Below, piece by piece: positions 1-9,379 of a DNA stretch of 39,929 nucleotides; positions within the stretch are counted from its first letter, which is position 1; each line of letters begins with the position of its first letter. The stretch lies in the NCBI RefSeq assembly GCF_016790065.1, contig NZ_JAEUPY010000290.1, positions 1-39,929 on the forward strand. Reading direction: 5' to 3'. Made by a program: the position numbers and the translations under genes. A model generated the notes under the pieces. It ran no database searches. It worked only from the letters and a program-made list of their open reading frames with translations, and had not been told where the DNA came from. The stretch is from Steroidobacter sp. GTDB lineage: Bacteria > Pseudomonadota > Gammaproteobacteria > Steroidobacterales > Steroidobacteraceae.

Positions 1-40
1 CGAGATCACGCTGGAAGCGAAGCTGGAGGGCTGGACCTGA
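1..40 (+). CDS. C-terminal end of a truncated upstream gene (possible)
   Basis: Reading from base 2 gives an open frame ending EITLEAKLEGWT and a TGA at 38-40. It may be the tail of a plus-strand gene whose body lies outside the window. It would run convergent to, and overlap by about 35 bases, the end of the MFS transporter gene. Twelve residues are too few to assign a family, and the frame could be chance. Confidence 0.3.
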   Translation, partial: EITLEAKLEGWT

Positions 41-1205
41 CCCACAGGAAACAAAACAACGCCAGCAATGCACCGCTGGCCATGATGGCGGCCAAGGTGT
101 GAACCGTGCCGTCGTTGAACACAGCGACGGCCAGACCCGCGGCGGCGGTTAGAGCCGACTGAGTGGCACCCATCAACGCCGATGCGGTGCCAGCGTTGCG
201 GCCATGAGGCGCAAGCGTGAGCGCAGAAACATTCGGGCCCACTCGACCGACGCAGACGAAGAACAACAGCTGTAACGCTACGACCGTCCAAATCGGCAGA
301 TCGAACAGCCAACTCAGCGTGAACAAGGCCACTCCGAGCACCGGCGACGCCCAGATATAGCGCGCCAACACCTGACTCGGTGTCATGTTTCTCAGAGCGC
401 GCATGTTGAGCATGCTGGCCGTCATGAACGCCAAGCCGTTCAAGCCGATGAGGCCCCCGAACTGCTCCGCCGACAGACCGTAATTTTGAGTCAGGACCCG
501 CGGCGCGCCGGTCACATAACAAAACATCGAGCCCATCGAAAAGCCCAACAGCAACGACAACGCCATGAACTGGCGGTCGCGCAACAGCCGAGCGTAGTTA
601 CGCAGCACATCGCCGAACCTAACCGTTGCATCGCGCGTGACGTTCGACTCGGTCAACGTCCGATGCATGGTCAGCAGCAACGCCAGTCCGAGGAGTGCCT
701 GGACGACGAACGTGCCCCGCCAACCAACGGAGCCGACGATCAAGCCGCCAACGGCAGGCGCGAGCACCGGGCCCAACGCGACAATCAAAGTTAGAGTTGT
801 GAACGCCCGCGCCGCTTCGTGAGGCTCGCAGCGATCACGCACGACTGCCCGACCGATCACCAATCCGGCGCAGCAGCCCAGCGCCTGCACGACACGCATG
901 ACGGTGAGCATGGTCATGTTCACTGACAATGCGCAGCCCAGTGCGCCGATCATATAAACCGTGAGGCCGACGTACAGCGGCGGCTTGCGACCGAAGCGAT
1001 CGCTGATCGGTCCGTAGAACAGCTGACCGATGGCGATGCCGACGATGAAGGCCGCCATGGTGCCTTCCACGCCGCGCGTCCCGAACTCCTGTTCGATGGC
1101 CGGAAAGCCCGGCAAATACATGTCGATCGATACTGGACCGACGGCGGTCATCGCCCCGATCAGCATCATCCAACCGGGAAGTCGGGATCGCGACGTTCCG
1201 GTCAC
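6..1205 (-). CDS. Bcr/CflA-type MFS drug exporter
   Basis: A 399-residue, twelve-helix major facilitator protein of the drug:H+ antiporter type, acting in the inner membrane. The N-terminus has the SIDMYLPGFP stretch typical of the Bcr/CflA subfamily (first helix, with the conserved Asp). The loop between helices 2 and 3 carries the MFS motif A (GQLFYGPISDRFGRKPP, about residues 61-77). Length is normal for the family. The ATG overlaps the stop of the S-formylglutathione hydrolase gene by four bases, so the two are almost certainly co-translated. Its position at the end of a formaldehyde-detoxification pair suggests export of a drug or toxic metabolite, but the substrate cannot be read from sequence. 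Known Bcr/CflA members export bicyclomycin, chloramphenicol or sulfathiazole. Family call strong, substrate unknown. Confidence 0.9.
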   Translation of the reverse strand: MTGTSRSRLPGWMMLIGAMTAVGPVSIDMYLPGFPAIEQEFGTRGVEGTMAAFIVGIAIGQLFYGPISDRFGRKPPLYVGLTVYMIGALGCALSVNMTMLTVMRVVQALGCCAGLVIGRAVVRDRCEPHEAARAFTTLTLIVALGPVLAPAVGGLIVGSVGWRGTFVVQALLGLALLLTMHRTLTESNVTRDATVRFGDVLRNYARLLRDRQFMALSLLLGFSMGSMFCYVTGAPRVLTQNYGLSAEQFGGLIGLNGLAFMTASMLNMRALRNMTPSQVLARYIWASPVLGVALFTLSWLFDLPIWTVVALQLLFFVCVGRVGPNVSALTLAPHGRNAGTASALMGATQSALTAAAGLAVAVFNDGTVHTLAAIMASGALLALFCFLWVRSSPPASLPA

Positions 1206-2047
1206 GCCGAGGACAGCTGTCGAGCGTGATGTCGCAAATGATCTTCCATGAACGTCGCGATGAAGTAATAGCCGTGGTCGTAGCCCGGCTGGATCCGAGT
1301 CTGCACTTCGCTGCCGGATTCTTTGGCGGCGGCCGCGAACAACTCAGGCTTGAGCTGCTCGACCAGGAATTTGTCCTTGTCGCCTTGATCGATCAGGATG
1401 GGCCGCGCGTAGCGCTGCGAACGGATCAACTCATTCGCATCGTATTGCTTCCACAGCGCCCGGTCTTCACCGAGATAGCCGGTGAACGCCTTCTGTCCCC
1501 ACGGAACTTGCGAGGGCGAAGAGATCGGCGCGAATGCCGACACCGACTTATATTGAGTCGGATTACGCAACGCGCACACCAGCGCGCCGTGCCCGCCCAT
1601 CGAGTGACCGAAGATGCCCTGCCGATCCGCATCGCCAGCACCGAGCGACTGCACGACCTCCGGCAGCTCGCGGGTCACATAGCTATACATCCGATAGTTT
1701 TGCGCCCACGGCTCCTGCAGCGAATCCACATAGAAGCCGGCAGCCAGTCCGAAATCCCAACTCGCATCGTCGCCGGGATGCCGCACTTTGCGCGGGCTGG
1801 TGTCCGGTGCCACCAGCATCAATCCCAGCTCGGCGGCGACGCGCTGCGCGCCCGCCTTCACCGTGAATGTTTCTTCGGTGCAGGTGAGGCCGGCAAGGTA
1901 ATACAGCACCGGCACTTTGCCATTCTTGGCCTGTGGCGGGAGATACACGGAGAAGCGCATTTCCGTGCGGCACTCACGCGACTCGTGCGAGTAGAACCGC
2001 ACCGAACCGCCGAAACAGGCATGTTCCGAAATCAAATTGAGTGACAT
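1202..2047 (-). CDS. fghA: S-formylglutathione hydrolase
   Basis: A 281-residue esterase-D-type alpha/beta hydrolase that splits S-formylglutathione into formate and glutathione, the second step of glutathione-dependent formaldehyde oxidation in the cytosol. The nucleophile is Ser149 in GHSMGGHGAL. The acid is an Asp in IDQGDKDKF (about 220-225) and the base is His258 in GYDHGYYFIATFMEDH; spacing matches FrmB and human esterase D. The N-terminal part shows the family oxyanion region LAGLTCTEETF (51-61). It lies 26 bases after the formaldehyde dehydrogenase gene and overlaps the MFS gene by four bases, so it sits in the middle of a three-gene unit. No FrmR-like repressor gene is nearby. Length and motifs are complete and nothing is unusual. 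Confidence 0.96.
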   Translation of the reverse strand: MSLNLISEHACFGGSVRFYSHESRECRTEMRFSVYLPPQAKNGKVPVLYYLAGLTCTEETFTVKAGAQRVAAELGLMLVAPDTSPRKVRHPGDDASWDFGLAAGFYVDSLQEPWAQNYRMYSYVTRELPEVVQSLGAGDADRQGIFGHSMGGHGALVCALRNPTQYKSVSAFAPISSPSQVPWGQKAFTGYLGEDRALWKQYDANELIRSQRYARPILIDQGDKDKFLVEQLKPELFAAAAKESGSEVQTRIQPGYDHGYYFIATFMEDHLRHHARQLSSA

Positions 2048-2073
2048 GACAAGCGCCTCCGACTGGCCAACGT

Positions 2074-3183
<1,110 letters not shown>

Positions 3184-3200
3184 GGGGTTCGGGGGAGTCA

Positions 3201-3228
3201 CCGAAAAGGGGGTTCGGATTCTCCTCCT
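3201..3228 (-). promoter_or_regulatory. Distant strong Shine-Dalgarno plus small hairpin before frmA
   Basis: On the minus strand AGGAGGAG (3228-3221) is followed by CCGAA-CCCCCTT-TTCGG (3217-3201), a 5-bp stem with a 7-base loop that ends on the candidate GTG start at 3201. The SD is 19 bases from that GTG and 37 from the preferred ATG (3183). No other start codon lies at a normal distance. The hairpin could shorten the effective spacing. This is seen in the sequence; its function is inferred. Confidence 0.4.
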
Positions 3229-3258
3229 TCGCGCCGGGCCGCGCCAGCTTGCGAACCG

Positions 3259-4470
3259 CTACTCGTGCCGTAGCGCCTCGATGGGATCGAGCTGAGCTGC
3301 GCGCCGTGCGGGGAAGTAGCCAAAGACGATACCGACCGCGGCCGAGAACGCGAAAGACAACAGCACGATGCCGGCATTCAATACGAACGGCACATTGAAC
3401 GCATTGGTGGCGAGCGCTCCAGCCGCCAGACCCAACACGATACCGATGACACCGCCGAACGCTGCCAGCGTGACGGCTTCGATCAAGAACTGCAGCAGTA
3501 CATCGCGCGCCATCGCGCCAACCGCCAGACGTGTACCGATTTCACGCGTTCGTTCGGTCACCGACACCAGCATGATGTTCATGATGCCGACGCCGCCGAC
3601 CAACAAGCTCACCGCGGCAACGGCCGCTAGCAAACTGGTGAGCACGCGCGTCGTCGCGGTCATGGCGCTGCTGATCTCTTTGAGATCGCGCACGTTGAAA
3701 TCATTCTCCGCGCCAGCTCGCAACTTGCGCCGCTCGCGCATCAGCCGTTCAATATCTGCTTGTACCTTTTCCGTCGACACGCCATCGCGCGCCGACACCA
3801 TGATGGAGCCCACGTCCGAATTACCGGCCATGCGACGTTGCAAGGTGCGGATCGGCACCGCGACCATGTCATCTTGATCCTGGCCGAATCCCGACTGCCC
3901 TTTGGAGGTGAGCGTGCCGATGATCTGGCACGAGATCTTGCCCAGTCGAATACTGGCGCCGATGGGATTTTCCTGGCCGAACAATTCGCGCTGTACGGTC
4001 GAGCCCAGGATGCAAACGGCGGCGCCGGCGCGCAGCTCCGACTCGGAAAAGTTACGACCGCCGGACAACGACCAGTCGCGCACCGAAATGTATTGATCGT
4101 CGGTGCCGGTGACCTGCGTCGACCAATTGGAGTTGCCGTAAATGGCCTGCGCTTGTGAGTTCGACGTCGGCGCCACGGTGCGCACGCCGGAGATTTCGTT
4201 CTTGAGGGCCTGGACGTCTTCCATCGAGAACGGCGGCGCCGAGGAGCGAGCGCCGCCACCGCCGCCGAACCCTTGGCCGCGAAACACCTGCAGCAAATTG
4301 GAGCCGAGCTTTTGGATGTCGGCTTGCACTTGCGCGGTCGCGCCTTCACCGATGGTCACCATGGTGATGACGGCACCGACGCCGATGACGATGCCGAGAA
4401 TGGTCAGCGTCGACCGCAGAACGTTGCGGCGAATCTCGCGCAGCGCGAGGACGATGGCGTTACCGAACAT
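3259..4470 (-). CDS. MacB-type ABC transporter permease
   Basis: A 403-residue inner-membrane permease of the MacB/FtsX family. It has an N-terminal helix (residues 1-40, ending in the conserved LGIVIGVGAVITMVTIGEGA), a large periplasmic domain of about 210 residues, and three C-terminal helices from about residue 275 onward (LLVGGVGIMNIMLVSVTERTREIG is the family signature before helix 2). It ends ARRAAQLDPIEALRHE, the conserved cytoplasmic tail. Unlike E. coli MacB it has no fused ATPase; the ATPase is the preceding gene, with stop and start overlapping as TAATG. Together with the adaptor and outer-membrane factor upstream it should drive export from the periplasm across the outer membrane. 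Known MacB-type pumps export macrolides, lipopeptides or protoporphyrin; the substrate here is unknown. Confidence 0.93.
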   Translation of the reverse strand: MFGNAIVLALREIRRNVLRSTLTILGIVIGVGAVITMVTIGEGATAQVQADIQKLGSNLLQVFRGQGFGGGGGARSSAPPFSMEDVQALKNEISGVRTVAPTSNSQAQAIYGNSNWSTQVTGTDDQYISVRDWSLSGGRNFSESELRAGAAVCILGSTVQRELFGQENPIGASIRLGKISCQIIGTLTSKGQSGFGQDQDDMVAVPIRTLQRRMAGNSDVGSIMVSARDGVSTEKVQADIERLMRERRKLRAGAENDFNVRDLKEISSAMTATTRVLTSLLAAVAAVSLLVGGVGIMNIMLVSVTERTREIGTRLAVGAMARDVLLQFLIEAVTLAAFGGVIGIVLGLAAGALATNAFNVPFVLNAGIVLLSFAFSAAVGIVFGYFPARRAAQLDPIEALRHE

Positions 4471-5195
4471 TACAGTTCTCGCACCGGCTCGTTGACTTGA
4501 TCGCTTTCGATGAGGCCGTCGCGGAAGCGCACGATGCGACGGGTCCAGCTGGCAATGTCCGGCTCGTGAGTGACCATCGCAATGGTGATGCCACGCTGTT
4601 CGTTCAAGCCGGTCAGCAGCTTCATGATTTCGGCGCTGGTGGCAGTATCCAGATTACCGGTGGGCTCGTCGGCGAACAGCACTTGCGGCTGCGACACGAT
4701 GGCGCGCGCAATCGCGACGCGTTGTTGCTGACCGCCGGACAACTCACTCGGCACATGACCTTCGCGGCCGGCGAGCCCCACTTCATGCAGCGCTTTACGC
4801 GCCAACGCATGACGCTGCTCTTTCGGCACATGTCGATACACCAGCGGCAGCTCGACGTTTTCCAACGCGGTGGTGCGACTGAGCAGATTGAAGCCTTGGA
4901 ACACGAAGCCGAGATAATTCCGACGCAGCAGCGCACGCTGATCGGGATTCATGGATCCAACCGGCACGCCTAGAAACTTATACGTTCCGCCCGTGGGCGT
5001 ATCGAGGCAGCCCAGAATGTTCATGCAGGTCGACTTGCCGGAACCGCTCGGCCCCATCACCGCAACGAACTCGCCCTGATTGATGCGCAGATCGATGCCG
5101 CGTAACGCACGCACCTCGCCTTCGCCGTGACCGTAAATCTTGGTCACTTGCGACAGATCGATGACGGGAGGGGAACTGGCGGGCAGGCCGGTCAC
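4470..5195 (-). CDS. ABC transporter ATP-binding protein (MacB/LolD type)
   Basis: A 241-residue nucleotide-binding subunit powering the adjoining permease. Walker A is GPSGSGKST (48-56), the Q-loop is FVFQGFNLL (98-106), the ABC signature is ELSGGQQQR (151-159), Walker B is VLFADEPTGNLD (about 173-184) and the switch His is in MVTHEPD. The EPTGNLD box and the size place it in the MacB/LolD/FtsE subgroup. It overlaps the adaptor gene by four bases and the permease gene by one, so the three subunits are translationally coupled and should be made in fixed ratio. The pump is a split version of MacAB. Confidence 0.95.
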   Translation of the reverse strand: MTGLPASSPPVIDLSQVTKIYGHGEGEVRALRGIDLRINQGEFVAVMGPSGSGKSTCMNILGCLDTPTGGTYKFLGVPVGSMNPDQRALLRRNYLGFVFQGFNLLSRTTALENVELPLVYRHVPKEQRHALARKALHEVGLAGREGHVPSELSGGQQQRVAIARAIVSQPQVLFADEPTGNLDTATSAEIMKLLTGLNEQRGITIAMVTHEPDIASWTRRIVRFRDGLIESDQVNEPVREL

Positions 5196-6685
5196 GGCGC
5201 CGGGACTCCGGAGTCGACGACGACTTTGGTGCCCGGCTCGAGCTTGCGTTCAAAGGCTTTGCGCATCTCTTCTGGATCCACGCCTCTGGGTCCGGCACCG
5301 TTGCCGCCAGCACCGCCACTCGGACGAGCGCCTTCAGGCGCTGCACCGGGCGCGGCACCAGGAGCACCGCCGGGCGGACGATCGGACGGCAACACTTGAG
5401 TCATGCGACCGTCAGTGGCGCCGGCACGGAACATCACCAACGCCGGCTTGCCCTCTTCAAGAATGTAAGCACGGCCCATGCGACGACCGGCACCTTGCTG
5501 CTGTTGCTGCCCGCCACGCGGCCCGCCGCCCATGCGAGGCCCACGCATCGGCATGATTGCTTGTAGCGCACTACGTTGTGGTTGGCCGGCGCCGGCACCC
5601 GCTGCTTCCGGCGTAAAACGCAGCGCTGCGTTCGGCACGAGTACGGCGTCTTTGATATTGGTGGTGACGATCTCGGCGGTGGCAGTCATGCCCGGACGCA
5701 ACAGCAGTTCGGGATTGTCCACTTCCAACACGGTTTCATAAGTCACCACGCCGGTCGACGTGGCGCTCGAGCCGCTGGAGCTCGACGAAGACGACGAACT
5801 CGCCTTGGTATTGCTGGAGGCGAAGTGGACCTGCGTGATGTGCGCCGAGAACCGCCGATTGGGATAAGCGTCGACAGTGAACGACGCGTCCTGATTCACC
5901 TCGACCGAGCCCACGTCGGCTTCGTCCACCGACACGTGCAGCTCCATCTTCTTCAGGTCTTCGGCCATGATGAACAACGTCGGCGCTTGCAGCGAGGCAG
6001 CCACGGTCTGGCCCGGCTCGATGGAACGAACCAGGATGACGCCATTAATAGGAGAGCGGATTTCGGTTTTGCCGAGATCGGTGCGCACAGTTTCCAAACT
6101 CGCGCGCGCTTGAGCGACTGCCGCCTTCGCTGCCGCCAACTCACCATCGGCGCGAGCCACTGCGGCATCGGCCACATCCATATCCTGTTGCGACGGCAGC
6201 TTGTTGCCGCTCAACTCGCGCACCTTCTGTAAGCGAGCCAGGTTGGCACGCGCTTCTTTCGCGCTCGCGTCTGCTTGCAACACACGTGCGTCGGCAGAGG
6301 CCAACGAACTCTCCGCCTGCAACACCTGCGCCTTCAAGCGCGTGGTATCGAGCACCGCGAGGACCTGGCCGGCTTTGACCTCGGCGTTTACGTCGACATT
6401 CACTTTGATGACGGTGCCCGACAGCTCGCTACCGATCTCGACTTGATTGCGTGGTTCGAGATTGCCGGTGGCAGTGACGGTGACGGTCAGATCGCCGGTG
6501 ACGACGTCCTGGGTGGTGTAGGTGGTCGCCTTGGTGCCGTTACGACCGAAGGTGAAATACGCGACGGCGATGACCAGCAGCGCCAGCACGCCCCACTTCA
6601 GGAAACGCAGCCATGCCGGCGGACCTTCGAGCCCTTCTCGCAAAGTGCGCGACAGATCGGTGGAGTTGTTGGTTTCGGTATCCAT
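5192..6685 (-). CDS. MacA-like periplasmic adaptor with low-complexity insertions
   Basis: A 497-residue membrane-fusion protein linking the ABC permease to the outer-membrane factor. A short cytoplasmic N-terminus is followed by one membrane anchor (about residues 30-46), the first lipoyl/barrel half (GNLEPRNQVEIGSELSGTVIKVNVDVNAEVKAGQVLAVLD), a long alpha-helical hairpin (about 115-205, Ala-rich with heptad character), and the second lipoyl half (IRSPINGVILVRSIEPGQTV). Beta-barrel and membrane-proximal domains follow. Two features are unusual: a serine tract at 296-308, and Gly/Pro/Gln/Ala-rich stretches at about 381-404 and 437-468 that make it roughly 100 residues longer than typical MacA. 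These lie in predicted loops and are probably disordered. It is the first gene of the adaptor-ATPase-permease set, 35 bases after the outer-membrane factor gene. Confidence 0.92.
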   Translation of the reverse strand: MDTETNNSTDLSRTLREGLEGPPAWLRFLKWGVLALLVIAVAYFTFGRNGTKATTYTTQDVVTGDLTVTVTATGNLEPRNQVEIGSELSGTVIKVNVDVNAEVKAGQVLAVLDTTRLKAQVLQAESSLASADARVLQADASAKEARANLARLQKVRELSGNKLPSQQDMDVADAAVARADGELAAAKAAVAQARASLETVRTDLGKTEIRSPINGVILVRSIEPGQTVAASLQAPTLFIMAEDLKKMELHVSVDEADVGSVEVNQDASFTVDAYPNRRFSAHITQVHFASSNTKASSSSSSSSSGSSATSTGVVTYETVLEVDNPELLLRPGMTATAEIVTTNIKDAVLVPNAALRFTPEAAGAGAGQPQRSALQAIMPMRGPRMGGGPRGGQQQQQGAGRRMGRAYILEEGKPALVMFRAGATDGRMTQVLPSDRPPGGAPGAAPGAAPEGARPSGGAGGNGAGPRGVDPEEMRKAFERKLEPGTKVVVDSGVPAP

Positions 6686-6720
6686 ACGGACCTTGCGAAT
6701 GCTGCTGGGCGAAGGGGCGG

Positions 6721-8169
6721 TCAGCCGCCGGAAGCCGTGGTCGCCGTCGGGAACACCGACCAGCCACCGCCGAGCGCTTTGTACAGACGAATCAAATTGC
6801 CGGTGATTTCACCGTCGCTGACGGCCAGCGAATCTTCCAGCGACAACAACTGCCGATCGGCGGTCAGCACCGTCTGGAAATCCACCAATCCGGAGTTGTA
6901 TTGAACCAGCGCCAGCTCGGCGGCACGGCGCGCACTGTCGACTGCTTCGAGCAACGACACGTGACGACGTTGCTCGCTGGTCCACGCGTCCAACGCGTTT
7001 TCCACTTCTTCATAAGCGGCCAGCACCACCGACTCATACGAGGCCAACGCCTGATCGACCGCCGCGTTCTGCGCTTTGATGTTCTGGCGTAACGCGCCGC
7101 CGTTGAACAACGGCAGACTCAAACTCAAACCGCTGCGCTCATTGCGAGAGCCGCTGAACAGATCGCTGGCGGTCAACGAACTCCAGCTGATCGAACCGCT
7201 CAACGACAAGCTCGGATACAACGCCGCGGTGGCCACGCCGACTTGTGCCGTCTGCGCCGCCAGCGACCGTTCGGCGCTACGGATATCCGGGCGACGCCGC
7301 AATACGTCGGCGGGCACGCCGGCCACGATCTCGACCGGCGCGATGGGAATGGGCTTGCGAGCCTTGAGCGAGTCGGCCAAGGCGCCCGGCACCTGACCGG
7401 TCAGCACCGCGAGCCGATTCATGTTCTGACTCAAGTTCGATTCGAGCTGCGGGATCTGCGACAGCGTTTGCTGATAACTGGTGTTGGCGCTCTCCACGTC
7501 GAGCACCGTGGTCAACCCGGCTTCGGCACGCCAGCGCGTGATGTCCAAGGCCTCGGCCTGCGATTCCAAGTTGCGTTCGGCGAAATCGAGCCGGGATTGC
7601 GCGGTTCGCACACCGACGTAGCTCAACGCCACATCGCCCAACAGCACGACCAGCACATCACGCAGTTCGGCTTCGGTCGCCGCGAGCTGCGCGGTCGCCG
7701 CTTCGTACGAGCGGCGTTGGCCGCCGAAAATGTCCAACTCCCAGCTGGCGCTCAGCCCGGCGCTATAGCTTTCGCCGACGGTACTGACCACTTCGCCGCT
7801 TTCGTTGAAACTCGACTCGGATTTGCTCCGGCTGGCAGTGCTCGAAGCCCCGAGGTTGGGCCAGAAGCCGGCGCCGGTGATGGCTCGTTGCGCGCGGGAC
7901 TGCACCACTCGGGCATAGGCTTGCTTGACCGTTTTGTTGTCGGCCAGGGCCCGCTCGATGAACTCATTTAATTGCGGATCATTGAGAGTGGTCCACCAGG
8001 CCGCCAGCGACGGCGCGTCCGGCGATTCCACCCGCACCCCGGTTTGGGGCAACTGATGCCACTGCTCGGGGGTGACCGTCTGCGGGGGGCGGTAGTCAGG
8101 CCCGACAGCGCAGCCGGCCAAGACAGTCGCCACCGCCGCCGGTAGGAGTTTTGAGAGCGTTCTGGACAT
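6721..8169 (-). CDS. NodT-family outer-membrane efflux lipoprotein
   Basis: A 482-residue TolC/OprM-like channel subunit of the pump encoded downstream. A lipoprotein signal ends in VLAGC (Cys19), followed by the family start AVGPDYRPPQ. The two tandem outer-membrane-efflux repeats are visible: in the first, WWTTLNDPQLNEFIERALADNKTVKQAYARV, and in the second, PADVLRRRPDIRSAERSLAAQTAQVGVATAALYPSLSLSG, which contains the classic RRPDIRxAE motif. Length is normal. It is the first gene of a minus-strand unit reading through adaptor, ATPase and permease, so its promoter must lie in the 307-base gap shared with cysD. The gap carries palindromes at 8284-8297 and 8351-8370 that are candidate regulator sites. 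Confidence 0.95.
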   Translation of the reverse strand: MSRTLSKLLPAAVATVLAGCAVGPDYRPPQTVTPEQWHQLPQTGVRVESPDAPSLAAWWTTLNDPQLNEFIERALADNKTVKQAYARVVQSRAQRAITGAGFWPNLGASSTASRSKSESSFNESGEVVSTVGESYSAGLSASWELDIFGGQRRSYEAATAQLAATEAELRDVLVVLLGDVALSYVGVRTAQSRLDFAERNLESQAEALDITRWRAEAGLTTVLDVESANTSYQQTLSQIPQLESNLSQNMNRLAVLTGQVPGALADSLKARKPIPIAPVEIVAGVPADVLRRRPDIRSAERSLAAQTAQVGVATAALYPSLSLSGSISWSSLTASDLFSGSRNERSGLSLSLPLFNGGALRQNIKAQNAAVDQALASYESVVLAAYEEVENALDAWTSEQRRHVSLLEAVDSARRAAELALVQYNSGLVDFQTVLTADRQLLSLEDSLAVSDGEITGNLIRLYKALGGGWSVFPTATTASGG

Positions 8170-8283
8170 GCTGGCTACTTGAAATTGGCTCGCCTGACCC
8201 GCGGCAAGCGCGGTCCACGGCTTGCGTGGAGGTTAGTGGCTCCGCCGGAGCGGAAGTTCAGCACGTAGGCTTCTCCACAACTG

Positions 8284-8297
8284 TTACAAGATTGTAA
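8284..8297. promoter_or_regulatory. Palindrome TTACAAGATTGTAA, candidate operator
   Basis: TTACAA and TTGTAA are perfect 6-base inverted arms around a 2-base centre. TTACA/TGTAA half-sites of this form are bound by several dimeric regulators. It sits 115 bases upstream of the efflux-operon start. Regulator unknown. Confidence 0.4.
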
Positions 8298-8350
8298 GGA
8301 TATGTATCTGAAAAGACCGCGATTTTAGCGTCGCGGATCTGCGGTGACCT

Positions 8351-8370
8351 GCTTATAACCAGATGTAAGC
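8351..8370. promoter_or_regulatory. Palindrome GCTTATAACCAGATGTAAGC, candidate operator
   Basis: The arms GCTTA/TAAGC are perfect and the next two positions match once (GCTTAYA overall). The TGTAA half resembles the neighbouring palindrome at 8284-8297. It lies about 105 bases from the cysD start, so it could serve either direction. Confidence 0.4.
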
Positions 8371-8476
8371 GGCGCCGTACCAGTTGCGATATGCGTACTA
8401 ACAGGGGTTAACGCACAATCTGCGGCCCGCGCCGACCGGACCCGGGACTCAAGACCAGCGGAATGTTTCGCCAACG

Positions 8477-9379
8477 ATGACCAGACTGACCCATTTACAG
8501 CGGCTCGAAGCCGAGTCCATCCACATCCTCCGTGAGGTGGTCGCCGAGTGCGAGCGACCGGTGATGCTGTACTCCATCGGCAAGGACAGCGCGGTGATGC
8601 TCCACCTGGCCATGAAGGCCTTCTACCCGGCCAAGCCGCCGTTCCCGCTGCTGCACGTCGATACCACCTGGAAGTTCCGGGACATGATCGCGTTCCGCGA
8701 CAAGCTGACCAAACAGCTGGGCGTGGAACTGCTGGTACACATCAACCAGGACGGCCTGGATCGCGGCATCGGCCCGTTCACGCATGGCTCGGCCGTGCAT
8801 ACCGACGTGATGAAGACCCAGGGCCTGAAGCAGGCGCTGGACAAGTACGGCTTCGACGCTGCCTTCGGCGGCGCTCGACGCGACGAAGAAAAGTCGCGCG
8901 CCAAGGAACGCGTGTTCTCGTTCCGCTCCGCTCAGCATCGCTGGGATCCGAAACGGCAACGTCCCGAACTTTGGCGCCAGTACAACGCGCGTAAGAACAA
9001 AGGTGAAAGCCTGCGTGTGTTCCCGCTCTCCAATTGGACCGAGCTGGATATCTGGCAGTACATCTATCTGGAAAACATTCCGATCGTGCCGCTGTACTTC
9101 TCCGCGCCGCGCCCGGTGGTTCGCCGCGACGGCACGTTGATCATGGTCGACGATGACCGCATGCCACTGCGCGAGGGCGAGAAGCCCGAGATCAAATCGG
9201 TGCGCTTCCGCACGCTCGGCTGCTATCCGTTGACCGGCGCCATCGAAAGCGAAGCGGCTACGCTGCCCGAGATCATCCAGGAAATGTTGCTGACCACCTC
9301 CTCCGAACGCCAGGGCCGCATGATCGATCACGACAGCGCCGCGTCCATGGAGAAAAAGAAACAGGAGGGCTATTTCTAA
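8477..9379 (+). CDS. cysD: Sulfate adenylyltransferase subunit 2
   Basis: The 300-residue catalytic subunit of ATP sulfurylase. With CysN it makes adenosine 5'-phosphosulfate from ATP and sulfate in the cytosol. The PP-loop motif is [18 protein letters not shown] (about 32-49), and the family signatures [21 protein letters not shown] and [18 protein letters not shown] are present. The C-terminal half has the [12 protein letters not shown] segment. Length matches E. coli CysD (302). The stop TAA overlaps the ATG of the next gene (TAATG), so CysD and CysNC are translationally coupled. Start choice is clear because [21 protein letters not shown] aligns with known proteins. Confidence 0.98.
   Translation: MTRLTHLQRLEAESIHILREVVAECERPVMLYSIGKDSAVMLHLAMKAFYPAKPPFPLLHVDTTWKFRDMIAFRDKLTKQLGVELLVHINQDGLDRGIGPFTHGSAVHTDVMKTQGLKQALDKYGFDAAFGGARRDEEKSRAKERVFSFRSAQHRWDPKRQRPELWRQYNARKNKGESLRVFPLSNWTELDIWQYIYLENIPIVPLYFSAPRPVVRRDGTLIMVDDDRMPLREGEKPEIKSVRFRTLGCYPLTGAIESEAATLPEIIQEMLLTTSSERQGRMIDHDSAASMEKKKQEGYF

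Larger units (their letters stand above)
8170..8476. promoter_or_regulatory. Divergent control region between the efflux operon and cysD
   Basis: These 307 bases contain no convincing gene and must hold promoters for both directions. The middle (about 8275-8375) is AT-richer than its surroundings and carries two palindromes, TTACAAGATTGTAA and GCTTATAACCAGATGTAAGC, listed separately. I cannot place -35/-10 boxes with confidence. The cysD start at 8477 has no strong ribosome-binding sequence in front of it. Confidence 0.5.
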
